Source: Acidobacteriota bacterium (lineage in GTDB: Bacteria; Acidobacteriota; Terriglobia; Bryobacterales; Bryobacteraceae). From it: DNA of 64,000 nt. How positions within the stretch are numbered: position 1 is the first letter of the stretch; every line of letters begins with the position of its first letter. The notes under the pieces are model-generated. The model searched no databases and was not told the origin of the DNA. It worked only from the letters and a program-made list of their open reading frames with translations. The stretch covers positions 472,570 through 536,569 of the forward strand of contig JAFDVZ010000003.1 of the NCBI GenBank assembly GCA_018268715.1, in the 5' to 3' direction. The position numbers were made by a program, and so were the translations under genes. Positions 1 to 9,207 of the stretch are shown here, in pieces.

Positions 1-355
1 TGGGCGCGTGCACCATCTCGGGCTTGGCGATCATCGGATCCACCTTCACCGGCGGCCAGGCGCCGGTTTGCACGATGGAGCCGTTGGCCAGCAACCCGTG
101 CTCGTCCGCGCGGACCCCAGTCACCATCGTGGTGTGATTCGGCCACGTCACCGTGGGGTTGATGGTTGTCATGGACGCGCTCGCCCCGTTCCGCATCAGC
201 GTTCGGAGCGTCGGGATCGGCAGGTGCGGATCCTCCAGCGCATAAGCCGGAAAGCCGTCGAGCGAGATCACCACCACCTTCGGCCTCGCCGCGCTTTGCG
301 CGGTCGCGACCAGGCAAGCCAAGGAAAATGTCAGCAATATTACACGTAGTTTCAT
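1..355 (-). CDS. Type I phosphodiesterase / nucleotide pyrophosphatase (alkaline phosphatase superfamily), 3' end cut by window edge
   Basis: Only the N-terminal 118 residues are in the window; the gene runs off the left edge. The reverse strand starts with ATG at 355 and reads a hydrophobic signal peptide of about 20 residues, then the metal-binding strand VVVISLDGF (Asp33), then PTVTWPNHTT, where Thr70 matches the catalytic nucleophile of the NPP/phosphodiesterase family, followed by MVTGV and an EHG motif. These are the family signature blocks in order. The product is probably an exported hydrolase of phosphodiester or pyrophosphate bonds; its substrate cannot be told from the N-terminus. 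It is divergent from the comM-like gene with about 90 bases between them. Confidence 0.85.
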   Translation of the reverse strand, partial: MKLRVILLTFSLACLVATAQSAARPKVVVISLDGFPAYALEDPHLPIPTLRTLMRNGASASMTTINPTVTWPNHTTMVTGVRADEHGLLANGSIVQTGAWPPVKVDPMIAKPEMVHAP

Positions 356-411
356 GGCGAACTCAGATTGTATCGTCACTGCTCCGGCCGGGGCCTTGGC
401 GGGCGGATTCC

Positions 412-438
412 GTGCGAAGTTTCCACACGGCTTCGCAC
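412..438. promoter_or_regulatory. Inverted repeat just upstream of comM start
   Basis: GTGCGAAG (412-419) and CTTCGCAC (431-438) form a perfect 8-bp inverted repeat with an 11-base loop. It ends 8 bases before the GTG start of the ComM-like gene and lies in the short divergent spacer. It could be an operator for either gene or a 5' leader hairpin close to the ribosome site. No obvious Shine-Dalgarno is visible between the hairpin and the start. Confidence 0.4.
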
Positions 439-446
439 TATGACAC

Positions 447-1964
447 GTGGCACTGTTTCGGACACGCACGGCCGCCGTCTACGGCATCGACGCTCATATT
501 ATTGATGTCGAAGTCGACATGTACCCCGGTTCGGGGCGCGACTTCGTCACCGTCGGAATGCCCGACACCGCCGTTCGGGAGAGCCGGGAACGCATCAAAT
601 CGGCGCTTTCGAACTCCGGCTTCGGCTATCCTTCCAAGAGCGTAACTATCAACCTCGCGCCCGCCAATGTCCGCAAGGAAGGGGCCGGATTCGACCTTCC
701 CATGGCGCTCGGCATTCTCGGCGTGATGGGGAAGGTGAGCGGCGCCGAAGGGTCGCTGTTCATCGGCGAACTGTCGCTCGACGGCGGCATCCGTCCGGTT
801 CGTGGTGCCCTGTCGGTCGCCGCCTGCGCCCGTCGCGAAGGCATCCGGAACCTGCTCGTGCCGGCCGACAACGCCGCCGAAGCCGCGGTGGCCGAAGGCG
901 TGCGAGTCTTCGGCATGAAGCACCTGTCGGAGGTCGTCCGCTTTCTGGAGGACCCCACCCGATTCTCCCCGTTCGACGCCCGCGCCGCGATGAGCGCGGA
1001 GGCGCCGCCCCCAGCTCTCGACTTCGCCGAAGTGCGCGGGCAGATCGTCGCCAAACGAGCGCTCGAGGTCGCGGCCGCCGGAGCCCACAACGTATTAATG
1101 ATCGGCCCTCCGGGCTCGGGCAAGACCATGCTGGCGCGACGCGTGCCGGGCATCCTGCCGCCTCTGACATTTGGAGAAGCGCTCGAAACCACGCAAGTGC
1201 ACAGCGTAGCGGGCCTGCTCGCCAACGGCGTCGGCCTGTTGTCGGAGCGGCCGTTCCGCGCGCCGCATCACAAGATCTCGGACGCCGGATTGATCGGCGG
1301 CGGCAGCGGCACTCCCCGTCCGGGCGAAGTCAGCCTCGCGCACAACGGTCTGCTATTCCTCGATGAATTGCCCGAGTTCCCGCGCAACGTGCTGGAGCTA
1401 TTACGCCAACCGCTCGAGGAGCGTTCGGTGACGCTCGCCCGCAGCAATATGACGCTGTCGTTTCCGGCGAACTTCATGTTGATCGCGGCCCTGAATCCAT
1501 GTCCCTGTGGCTTCTATGGATCGACCACGCACGAATGCCGTTGCACCGGCGCCATCATCACCCGCTATCTCGGAAAGATCAGCGGCCCGTTGCTCGATCG
1601 CATTGACTTACACGTGGAAGTCCCCGCGGTCCCCTATAAGGAGCTGCGCGGCAAGGACTCCGGCGCGACGTCTCTCGAAATCCGCGACCGTGTGGCCGCC
1701 GCGCGCCGCATCCAGCAGCAGCGCGGCTACTACAACGCAGAGATCCCGGCGCCCGCCCTTCGGAAACTCTGCGCGCTCGACGACGCGGGCGAACGGACTC
1801 TCGAAATGGCGGTGCGTCGCATGGGCCTCAGCGCCCGCGCTCACGACCGGCTGTTGAAGGTGGCCCGAACCATCGCCGATCTCGACGGCGCCGCGTCGGT
1901 CACCGCGAAGCACCTGGCCGAGTCGATCCAGTACCGCAGCCTGGACCGGAGTTACTGGAGTTAG
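447..1964 (+). CDS. comM: YifB/ComM-family Mg chelatase-like AAA+ ATPase
   Basis: A 505-residue protein of normal length for the family, starting at GTG 447. The N-terminal domain (about residues 1-170) has the Lon-protease-like ChlI fold sequence typical of YifB/ComM (FVTVGMPDTAVRESRER). The central AAA+ Mg-chelatase domain has a Walker A, IGPPGSGKTM, and a Walker B, LLFLDELPEF; a cysteine cluster (NPCPCGFYG) and the C-terminal chelatase domain follow. In naturally transformable bacteria ComM is a DNA helicase that promotes branch migration of incoming DNA; the family is also widespread in species without known competence, so that role is inferred. The gene stands alone between a divergent phosphodiesterase and a convergent DUF362 gene. 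Confidence 0.93.
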   Translation: MALFRTRTAAVYGIDAHIIDVEVDMYPGSGRDFVTVGMPDTAVRESRERIKSALSNSGFGYPSKSVTINLAPANVRKEGAGFDLPMALGILGVMGKVSGAEGSLFIGELSLDGGIRPVRGALSVAACARREGIRNLLVPADNAAEAAVAEGVRVFGMKHLSEVVRFLEDPTRFSPFDARAAMSAEAPPPALDFAEVRGQIVAKRALEVAAAGAHNVLMIGPPGSGKTMLARRVPGILPPLTFGEALETTQVHSVAGLLANGVGLLSERPFRAPHHKISDAGLIGGGSGTPRPGEVSLAHNGLLFLDELPEFPRNVLELLRQPLEERSVTLARSNMTLSFPANFMLIAALNPCPCGFYGSTTHECRCTGAIITRYLGKISGPLLDRIDLHVEVPAVPYKELRGKDSGATSLEIRDRVAAARRIQQQRGYYNAEIPAPALRKLCALDDAGERTLEMAVRRMGLSARAHDRLLKVARTIADLDGAASVTAKHLAESIQYRSLDRSYWS

Positions 1965-1976
1965 CGCCCCAGCGCC

Positions 1977-3107
1977 CTAAATCGTGTGCCCCACCGGACC
2001 CGGCCCAAAGTCGTGGAGCGCGTCCTTGATCGACAACCCCGCCACCTCGATCTTCGCCAGATCCGTGGTCCCGACGCCCTTGGCCTCGGCAAGCAGCAGC
2101 GTGTTATCGCCTCGGACAAACGGCTTGGAGCCCCGTGTCGCCTTCGGGTCGTACCCCATCACGGCCATGCAAACGGCGTCGACGCAAACTGGGTTCTTCC
2201 CCGCCAGCATCACGCCCGGCTTGATAATCTGCACGCCCTGATTCCAGACTCCCTCGCCCCCTCGGATGGACTCGACGCCATCCACGATCGACAGATCGAT
2301 GGGCCGCACCCGCGCCAGGTCCGCCACAATGCGAGGCACGCGATAGCCGAAGTCCCGCGGCGACGACAAGTCGATCTCCTGCGCCACGCCCTTGGGAGGC
2401 GTCCGCGCCCCGTTATGGCACACCGGGCCGCGTTCCTGCTGCGGATCCTCGTTGCCGGAAGCCCCGCAATCGCCGCCATACAACGAGCAAGGCGTGATGC
2501 CGAAATTGTTCTTGAGCGACATGGTGACGCCCGCGATCCAGTGATTCTTCAACTTCGACATCGACACATACGCGTCGCAGTCGACAAAGGAGTGGTTCAG
2601 GTCATAGGAGGGGAAAATGTACCCGCCGCCCGGAACCTTCACCGTCACATACTTGGCGCCCTGCCCCAGGTTCTGGCAATTCTCCCACTCCACCTTGCAG
2701 CCGGCGTTGTTGATGGCGTTGACGTCCAGCGCGTAGCGTCCCCACAGCGCCATGTCCTGTTTGGCCGGGAAGAAGGTCTCGATGATGCGCACCCGTTTCG
2801 CCCCCGCCTTGGCGAGCAACCGCACGGTGGCCAGCACCGTGTCCGGCTGCGTCCGGTACGGCATGGCCGGATCGAGCGGAAACCGCCTCGGATTGCCCGT
2901 CAGATTCAGTTTCAGCGCGACGGTCTTGTTCTTGACAATCGAGCCGACGCCGCCAATCTGGTCGAACATCCCGGCGAGTTTCCCATAGATGTCTTCCTGA
3001 TAATTCCTGCATCGCGCGATGGCGACCGTGTTGGCGGGAGCCGGCTTCGCAAAGGAAGCGGCTGCGCTGGCGGCGAATCCGCCCAGCAATTCGCGGCGAG
3101 AGACCAT
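1977..3107 (-). CDS. DUF362 domain protein with Tat-type leader
   Basis: 376 residues. The N-terminus, MVSRRELLGGFAASAAASF, has a twin-arginine followed by a hydrophobic stretch, so export by Tat is likely. The remainder looks like DUF362 (LKLNLTGNP near the N-terminus and SKLKNHWIAGVTMSLKN in the middle). DUF362 domains often accompany iron-sulfur proteins and their activity is mostly unknown; no ferredoxin domain is present here. A GGAG lies seven bases upstream of the ATG at 3107, supporting the start. It ends 12 bases from the convergent comM stop codon and no hairpin terminator is visible between them. Confidence 0.85.
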   Translation of the reverse strand: MVSRRELLGGFAASAAASFAKPAPANTVAIARCRNYQEDIYGKLAGMFDQIGGVGSIVKNKTVALKLNLTGNPRRFPLDPAMPYRTQPDTVLATVRLLAKAGAKRVRIIETFFPAKQDMALWGRYALDVNAINNAGCKVEWENCQNLGQGAKYVTVKVPGGGYIFPSYDLNHSFVDCDAYVSMSKLKNHWIAGVTMSLKNNFGITPCSLYGGDCGASGNEDPQQERGPVCHNGARTPPKGVAQEIDLSSPRDFGYRVPRIVADLARVRPIDLSIVDGVESIRGGEGVWNQGVQIIKPGVMLAGKNPVCVDAVCMAVMGYDPKATRGSKPFVRGDNTLLLAEAKGVGTTDLAKIEVAGLSIKDALHDFGPGPVGHTI

Positions 3108-3137
3108 GAAGGTACTCCTCCTTGGTCCGATTTTATA

Positions 3138-3950
3138 TCACGCCGTCTCGGACTCAGAGTGCAGGTCGAAGCCGATGCGCGCCTGCCCCAGCACGATTTC
3201 GTCGCCTTCCTTCAGCAACACTCCCTTGCTGGGCCCCTTCGGAACGGCCAGGATCACGCCCTCGCGCAGCACCGTGGTCCCCTGCGCGCTGCGGTCGTCG
3301 AAGATGCGGAAAGCCTGCGACGCCGGGTCGAACGCGATGTGCGCGTGCGTGCGGGACACCGTGGGATTGGGCATCTCGAGCGACTCCGCGAAGGCCACGT
3401 CATTGCGCCGCATCAGCCGGTGCGACGAATCCACCACATCGGCCAGCCGCCCGATGTTGATGCGATTCTTCCGAAACGAATATTCGGCGTGCTCGGCCTT
3501 GCCCGACAGAATCTTCAACCACATGACCGGCATTGGCGCGGCCACCCGCGCCGGGGCCTCGCTGCGATAGGAGATGTCGAACCCGCGCGCGGCTAACTCA
3601 GCCGCTAACTCGTCCACTAACTCGATGGCCACCGTGAATCGCTCCGGCATCTCCACGCCGTCGTCAGTTAGCCGGCCCGTGATGTCTCGCGCCAGTGTCC
3701 CACCTTCGATCAGCGCGACCTCATAGGCCCGTCGCCGCCCCGGCTCCGGCAGCAGCACGCTCACCACCAGGTGCGGATAGGAGAACACCCGCCGCCCCCG
3801 CGGAAGGGATTCCGAGTGCGCCGCCACCTCGTCCAGAATCGCGCGATGCACCTCGATCAGTTCGCGCCGCTCGCCCTGCGGCGCCGATCCGCGCACCAAA
3901 CCCCGCAGCTTTTCATCGACGAATCGCTCGAACTCGTGCAGCCGGTTCAT
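3138..3950 (-). CDS. FHA-domain protein, last gene of the kinase/cell-wall operon
   Basis: 270 residues from the ATG at 3950, which overlaps the stop codon of the SEDS-PBP gene by four bases (ATGA). A longer frame exists upstream but would lie inside that gene. The N-terminal half (about 1-125) resembles the FhaA-type leader domain; the C-terminal part is a forkhead-associated domain with INIGR, NPTVSRTHAHI and the closing RSAQGTT, the residues that bind phosphothreonine. No membrane segment is seen, so it is probably cytoplasmic and docks to targets of the kinase encoded upstream. It corresponds in position and type to the FHA proteins beside pstP-rodA-pbpA-pknA in mycobacteria. Confidence 0.85.
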   Translation of the reverse strand: MNRLHEFERFVDEKLRGLVRGSAPQGERRELIEVHRAILDEVAAHSESLPRGRRVFSYPHLVVSVLLPEPGRRRAYEVALIEGGTLARDITGRLTDDGVEMPERFTVAIELVDELAAELAARGFDISYRSEAPARVAAPMPVMWLKILSGKAEHAEYSFRKNRINIGRLADVVDSSHRLMRRNDVAFAESLEMPNPTVSRTHAHIAFDPASQAFRIFDDRSAQGTTVLREGVILAVPKGPSKGVLLKEGDEIVLGQARIGFDLHSESETA

Positions 3951-6900
3951 TCCGTCCTTTCGAACAACCCAAGATCCTTGGCCGCCGACATCACATCCGC
4001 CGCCAGCGGAGCCGCCGCCGTTCCGCCATACTGACCATTCTCGATCAGGACGGCGAAGGCCAGCGGTTTCTTCCCGCCATAGGGCGCAAACCCGATAAAC
4101 CAGGCGTGCGACTTCGCGTGCTCCAACTCCGCGGTGCCCGTCTTGCCGGCGATTTCCACCTTCGCCGTCCCGGCCGAACGCCCGGTCCCCGACGTCACCA
4201 CCGCCCGCATGAACGATCCGATCTCCGCCGCCAGATCCGGCGCCAGGATCCGCTTTGGAGCCTCCTGCCGCGAGTTGTTCCCATCGGTCACCCAACGCCC
4301 GTACGGCATCGCCCCGCTGGCCGCGATCGTCGCCGCCGCCCGAGCCATCTGGAACGGGCTCGCCACCGCCTGCCCCTGCCCATAGGCCACCTGCGGGATG
4401 TCCTTGGCCAGTTGCTTGGCGCTGCTGGGAGCGGCCACCGAAATCCCCAGCAGGTTCGCCGTCTCGAGCAGCGCGTCCGCCCCGACGTTATACGTCCCCA
4501 ACTGCGCAAAGTAAGCGTTACAGGAGACCACTAAACCCTGTTTCATGGCGATGGAGCCGTGTGCCGCCGTGTCTTTCACGTCGTCGCGAATCGGCCGCCT
4601 CCAGCCCTTCACCACGGCGCCGGTGCGTCCGTCGGGAAGTTTCGTGCAGTCGTACTTCTGGTCCACCAGCTTCGGATCCTTCCGCAAGGCTGCGATCGCC
4701 GTCACCACTTTGAACGATGAGCCCGGCGGATACAGGCCGTAACGGGCCCGGTCAAACATCGAATCGTCGGTTTCGGGCTCGGTCAGGCGAGGCGGCATCT
4801 GGGCGGGCAAGGGGGCGCTGGCGGCGGCCAGCAGATCGCCGGTCGCGGGATCCATCACCACGACGGCGCCTTTCTTCTGCCCCAGCTTCTCGAGCTGTTT
4901 GGCAAGCAGTTGCGACGCCCTCACCTGCAGCCGGGCGTCAATCGACATGTGCAGGGACCGGTCCCGCTCCCGAATCTTCTTCACCGCCGGGTTATTGGGC
5001 TCATATTGATGCCGGATCAGCGGCACCAGCTCCCGGTAGTCGTACCGGACCGAATATGTGGGCTTCCCCGTCTTCGGATCGGGCACGGCGACCACCGTGG
5101 CGCGGTCATCGTAGCCCTGCAGCGCGACTCCGAAGTCCCGTTCGGCGTAGGAACTGTTCTTGGCGCCCCAATTGGCCCGTGTCCGCAGGTCGCCGAGCAG
5201 GTGGACGCCGGCCGCGCCGAGCGGGTAGAACCGGGATTCGAGCGGCGGCGCCTCAGTAGGCAACGTGACGCCCGCCCGCGCGTAAGCGTCGCGATATTTC
5301 GCGATTTCGGCCCAATCGCTCGACGCCAGCGGCAGGCCGTTCCGGTCGTAGATCGTCCCCCTGGGAATGCCCCGCGCAACGGCCAAAAGCCGCGGATTGT
5401 ACTGAAAACGGCGAAAACCGTCGGCTTGCATGGTGAGGGCGCCGCGGCCGAGCGTCGCGTCGGCTCTAAGTAGTTGAATATATGCGGACTTAGCGACTAG
5501 TATGGCGCCAAAGAGGGATACCGCCAGGGCCACCGAACGGGTGGCGGAACGGAACGGAACGGTCGTTTTTGATGCAAAAACGTCACGATTCAGCGCAAAA
5601 AGGACGCCGAAAATGCCGAAATTTGTCACCAAAGCGGTCCTTCCGTAGCTCAAAAACGGCAGTACGACACCCGAAAGGGGCAGGATGTCGAGCACGCCGC
5701 CCGCGATCAACGAAACCTGTAGCGCCACCGTCAGGCTCAGGCCGAGGGCCAGGAAAAAGGAATAGTCCGACCGGGCCCGCAGGGCCGTTCGGAAGCCGAA
5801 CCAGACCAGGGCGGCGTACAGCACAAAAACGGCAAAGACGCCGGCAAAACCCCACTCCTCGCCGAGCACCGCCAGAATCAGGTCCGTGTGGGCCGCCGGC
5901 ATGATCTCGGGGTCGCCCAGTCCGAGGCCCGTTCCCAGCGGGCCGCCTGTTGCAAAACCCCACATTGCGTGGACCACCTGTTCCCCGCCCCGCACCGAGT
6001 TGTCCCAGGGCGACAGCCACATCGATACGCGTTGGGACACGGTGCGGGGAAAGCCCAGGGCATAGCCGCCGACAAAGCCGCCGAGGATCAGAAGGAAACC
6101 GAGGGTGGCGAACAGGTAACGGTCGCGCGCCACGGCGTAGAGCGCCAGAAACATCGCCGCGATCAGCAGGGCCGGGCCTAAATCCTTCTGCAGGAAGAAG
6201 AAGGCCAGGGTCAGAAAGACGCCGGCGAGGACCGGCACCAGGTATTCCAGGCGCGGAACCTCGATCCAGCGGGAGACGCGCGCCAGTTCCGTCCGTTCCT
6301 CCTTGAGAGTGCGCAGGAACTCCCAGCGCTCGGCCAGGTAGCCGGCGAGGAAAAAGACGATCAGGATTCGGATGATTTCGACGGGCTGGAAGCCCAGCAA
6401 GTTCACCTTGGCGTCGCTCAAGCCGGGGCCGGTTCCAAAGACGATCAGGGCGGCCGACAGCAGGAACCCCAGGATCAGGGGGATGTAGCTGAGCCGGCGG
6501 GTGAGACGCTCGTAGTCGAGTACGCTCGCCGCCGCCATCACCACACATCCCAACGCCACGCCCTGAACGAAGTCGACGAACATCAGGGTGTCGCGCAACG
6601 GATCCCGGAGGGCGATCATGAGGACCAGGCCCAGGCCGCTCAACATCTCAATGGCCGGCAGCACGAAGGGCGAACCGCCGATTCCACGAATCGTCCAGAA
6701 CAGGTGGACGGCCAGGAACATGGCGAAGAAGACCGCGCTCCAGATCCACAGAAGACGACGGTAGCCGGCGAGGTCGCGGACCGCCAGGGCCGGTTTCAAC
6801 TCGCCGAGTTGGGCGGCGGTGAGCAGGGTCATGGTCTCGGCGCCCTGACGCTCCCGGGCGCGGTCGCGCAGGGTGGTGAGTCCGCGAGCCGACAGAACCT

Positions 6901-7255
6901 CTTTCACGGGGACGCGGATGCGGGCAAGGTAGCCGACGTTCGGCACGGCGCCCAGGTCGCGGATCCGGTCGAAGATGCGGCGCGCGATGTAGGGACGCTC
7001 GGCGGGAGAAGCGATGGGCGCCAGCACCGGCAAAAGCTGCTCGGGCTTGTCGAGCCGGGACAGATTAAGCGGCGCGCCCGGGATTTCGGACAAGCGCGCC
7101 ACGCGGCCCTGAAAGGCGAAAACGAGGGAGACGACGACCAGAACGGCGGCCGCGACGAGACCGAGAAACTCGGCGGTCCGGAAACGCAGGGTGCGGGTTT
7201 CAAACTGCGGGGGACGATTGTCGCGGTCGGCTGCGCTGCTGCGTGTAACGGCCAT
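3947..7255 (-). CDS. Fusion of a SEDS peptidoglycan polymerase (FtsW/RodA) and a class B penicillin-binding protein
   Basis: 1102 residues from ATG 7255, two bases after the kinase stop codon; an in-frame start at 7291 would overlap the kinase. The first half is a multi-spanning FtsW/RodA/SpoVE protein with the signature AAHTDLILAVLGEEWG, in which Asp458 matches the catalytic Asp of RodA. An extra periplasmic region lies between the first membrane span (about 24-46) and the polytopic core. From about residue 600 it continues into a transpeptidase with SSFK (Ser846, Lys849), SCN (911-913) and KTG (1038-1040), the three penicillin-binding motifs. One chain therefore holds glycan polymerisation and cross-linking, functions usually split between RodA-PBP2 or FtsW-PBP3 pairs. 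The reading frame is open throughout and both active sites are intact. It is probably regulated by the coupled kinase, phosphatase and FHA proteins. Confidence 0.95.
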   Translation of the reverse strand: MAVTRSSAADRDNRPPQFETRTLRFRTAEFLGLVAAAVLVVVSLVFAFQGRVARLSEIPGAPLNLSRLDKPEQLLPVLAPIASPAERPYIARRIFDRIRDLGAVPNVGYLARIRVPVKEVLSARGLTTLRDRARERQGAETMTLLTAAQLGELKPALAVRDLAGYRRLLWIWSAVFFAMFLAVHLFWTIRGIGGSPFVLPAIEMLSGLGLVLMIALRDPLRDTLMFVDFVQGVALGCVVMAAASVLDYERLTRRLSYIPLILGFLLSAALIVFGTGPGLSDAKVNLLGFQPVEIIRILIVFFLAGYLAERWEFLRTLKEERTELARVSRWIEVPRLEYLVPVLAGVFLTLAFFFLQKDLGPALLIAAMFLALYAVARDRYLFATLGFLLILGGFVGGYALGFPRTVSQRVSMWLSPWDNSVRGGEQVVHAMWGFATGGPLGTGLGLGDPEIMPAAHTDLILAVLGEEWGFAGVFAVFVLYAALVWFGFRTALRARSDYSFFLALGLSLTVALQVSLIAGGVLDILPLSGVVLPFLSYGRTALVTNFGIFGVLFALNRDVFASKTTVPFRSATRSVALAVSLFGAILVAKSAYIQLLRADATLGRGALTMQADGFRRFQYNPRLLAVARGIPRGTIYDRNGLPLASSDWAEIAKYRDAYARAGVTLPTEAPPLESRFYPLGAAGVHLLGDLRTRANWGAKNSSYAERDFGVALQGYDDRATVVAVPDPKTGKPTYSVRYDYRELVPLIRHQYEPNNPAVKKIRERDRSLHMSIDARLQVRASQLLAKQLEKLGQKKGAVVVMDPATGDLLAAASAPLPAQMPPRLTEPETDDSMFDRARYGLYPPGSSFKVVTAIAALRKDPKLVDQKYDCTKLPDGRTGAVVKGWRRPIRDDVKDTAAHGSIAMKQGLVVSCNAYFAQLGTYNVGADALLETANLLGISVAAPSSAKQLAKDIPQVAYGQGQAVASPFQMARAAATIAASGAMPYGRWVTDGNNSRQEAPKRILAPDLAAEIGSFMRAVVTSGTGRSAGTAKVEIAGKTGTAELEHAKSHAWFIGFAPYGGKKPLAFAVLIENGQYGGTAAAPLAADVMSAAKDLGLFERTE

Positions 7256-7257
7256 GG

Positions 7258-9207
7258 TTATTTCGTGAGCCCCGGAATGACGCGCTGCCACCAGGGGCGG
7301 TTGTCCCGTTGGCTGTCGCTTGAATCCGGCGGGGCCTTGAGTCCATCCAGCTTATCGAGATCGTCGTTCACTTTGCGGAGGCTCGCCACGGAGCCGCCCC
7401 AGGGGACGATGCTCTCATAAAGCTGCTTGGACTTTTCGATGTCTTTTCGGGCCAGGTCGAGGTACTTCAGGCGCTCCTCGTCGGATGGGGCGGCCAGGGC
7501 TTCCTTGAACGAGCGTTCGCCGCGGTACAGATATCCGTCGGCGAGCATGGCGGACTCCCGTTTGCCAATGCCGAAGTGGCGCTTTTCGGCCTCCTTGAGA
7601 GCCGCCTCGCCTTTGTCGACATCGCGGGTTGAATAGACATAGAGACGCGCCAGGCCGAGCCATGGGTCGGGCGTCTTGGGATCGAGTTGGGCGGCCTCGT
7701 CGTAATACTCGCGCGACTGTTCGAGCATGTTGGCGTCGCGGCGGGAGGAGCCGCGAATGCGGAACAGGTGCCCGTCGATGGTGCGAAGGCGGCTTTTCAC
7801 CTCCTTGTCGCGGGGAACCAGTTCGAGGGCCTTGGCGGCGGTGTTGCGGGCGCGCACCCAGTCGCTCTCGGTGACCACGGCGTCGCCGCCGCGATAGGCG
7901 GCGATGACGCGCTCGGCGTCGGCCATCAGACGGTTGCGCATGGCGTCCTGGGCGGGCCAGACGGTCCACCCCATGAGGGCCTTGTTCGAGAGGGCCTGGT
8001 AGCGCTCCCAGGCCGTGTCGGTCCGGGTGACGCGCTCGCTTTCGAGGTCGCGCGAGAGGGCGCGGGCATCCTTGAACGTCAGATACTCACGGACGCCGAA
8101 GATTCCGGTGACGGCGCCAAGCACGACAAACGCCACCGTGGCGATGCGGCCCCAGCGCGGACCGTCCTTCGCCTTCGCGGCGGCCGGGGCTGGCTTGGCG
8201 GAAAGGCTGGCCTCGGCCGCGGGGGCCGGCGAGGTGCGGCGCGTCGCCTCCAGATCTCCGGTGGGAGCGTCGGTGACGAGGGTGCGGCGCGTGCCGGTGT
8301 CGCCGTCGACGGTGCGCGCGGTGCGGCGGGTGGCCTCGGCGTCAAAGTGGACGGCGGCGGGTACGCGATCGGAGCGGAAGGCGCTCAGGTCCTCGGCAAA
8401 CTCGCCGGCGGAAGGGTAGCGCAGGGCCGGATCGGGATCGAGAGCGCGGCGCAGGATGGCCTTCAGCGCTTCCGGCCACTCCTCGGCGAAGGGCTGAAAC
8501 TGGCAGTAGCCGCGAATCAGGCGGTCGAACTTGGCGGCGCTATCGGCCTGGAAGTAAGGCCGGCGGGCGAGCATTTCATACAACACGACGCCCACTGCCC
8601 AGAGGTCCGAGCTGATGGTGACCTCACCGGTTTCCAGACGCTCCGGCGAGGAATACTGCACGCTGCCGAAGACGTTCTGGGTGAAGCTGCGGGTGGCCGA
8701 CAGGGCCTTGGCGATGCCGAAATCGAGCACCTTGGTCTGGCCGGTGGTGGTCATGCGGATGTTGCGCGGCTTGATGTCGCCGTGCACGATGCCGCGGTAT
8801 TCCTTGCCGTCGATGGCGGTGGCGAAGCTGTGGGCGATGTTGAGGACTTCCAGCACGTCCTGGGCGATGCGCGCGGCAAACAGGTAGCCGATGCGTTCGA
8901 CCGCGGCCAGTTCGGAGAGATCCTGGCCGTCGACGTACTCCATCACGATGTAAAAATAATCCTCCGTGTCGCCCGTGCCGATGACGGAGGTGATGCGCGC
9001 ATCCTCGGCGCAAAGGCGCTTGTGCAACTCCGCGCCGACGCGTTCGGCGTCGACGATCTGGCGGGTGTCAGAGTCCGATCCGTGATCGATCAGCTTGAGC
9101 GCTACGCGGCGACCGGTGGACGCTTCGACGGCCTCATACACGCGTCCCATGCCGCCGGCCGGCAGCTTGCGAACGATGTCGAAGCCTTCGAAATTCCGAG
9201 GCGTCAA
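7258..9207 (-). CDS. Membrane Ser/Thr protein kinase (Hanks type) with C-terminal TPR-like sensor part
   Basis: 649 residues. The kinase domain spans about 1-270: glycine loop LPAGGMGRVYEA, Lys38 in VALK, the catalytic loop HGDIKPRN (Asp144, Asn149; HGD instead of the usual HRD), DFG at 162-164 and SPE in the activation segment. A Pro/Ala/Thr-rich linker leads to one membrane span (RIATVAFVVLGAVTGIFG, about 355-373), then a helical C-terminal region with a likely TPR repeat, placed outside the membrane. The start is TTG at 9207, overlapping the phosphatase stop codon as TTGA; no other start precedes the glycine loop. The gene pair makes a kinase/phosphatase module. Likely targets are the downstream SEDS-PBP fusion and the FHA proteins, by analogy with PknA/PknB. 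Confidence 0.93.
   Translation of the reverse strand: MTPRNFEGFDIVRKLPAGGMGRVYEAVEASTGRRVALKLIDHGSDSDTRQIVDAERVGAELHKRLCAEDARITSVIGTGDTEDYFYIVMEYVDGQDLSELAAVERIGYLFAARIAQDVLEVLNIAHSFATAIDGKEYRGIVHGDIKPRNIRMTTTGQTKVLDFGIAKALSATRSFTQNVFGSVQYSSPERLETGEVTISSDLWAVGVVLYEMLARRPYFQADSAAKFDRLIRGYCQFQPFAEEWPEALKAILRRALDPDPALRYPSAGEFAEDLSAFRSDRVPAAVHFDAEATRRTARTVDGDTGTRRTLVTDAPTGDLEATRRTSPAPAAEASLSAKPAPAAAKAKDGPRWGRIATVAFVVLGAVTGIFGVREYLTFKDARALSRDLESERVTRTDTAWERYQALSNKALMGWTVWPAQDAMRNRLMADAERVIAAYRGGDAVVTESDWVRARNTAAKALELVPRDKEVKSRLRTIDGHLFRIRGSSRRDANMLEQSREYYDEAAQLDPKTPDPWLGLARLYVYSTRDVDKGEAALKEAEKRHFGIGKRESAMLADGYLYRGERSFKEALAAPSDEERLKYLDLARKDIEKSKQLYESIVPWGGSVASLRKVNDDLDKLDGLKAPPDSSDSQRDNRPWWQRVIPGLTK

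Noticed and set aside
1986-3596. Long plus-strand frame of 536 codons opposite the DUF362 and FHA genes
   Set aside because: It is antisense to two well supported genes, crosses their boundary and is rich in Arg/His/Pro as expected for a GC-rich shadow frame.
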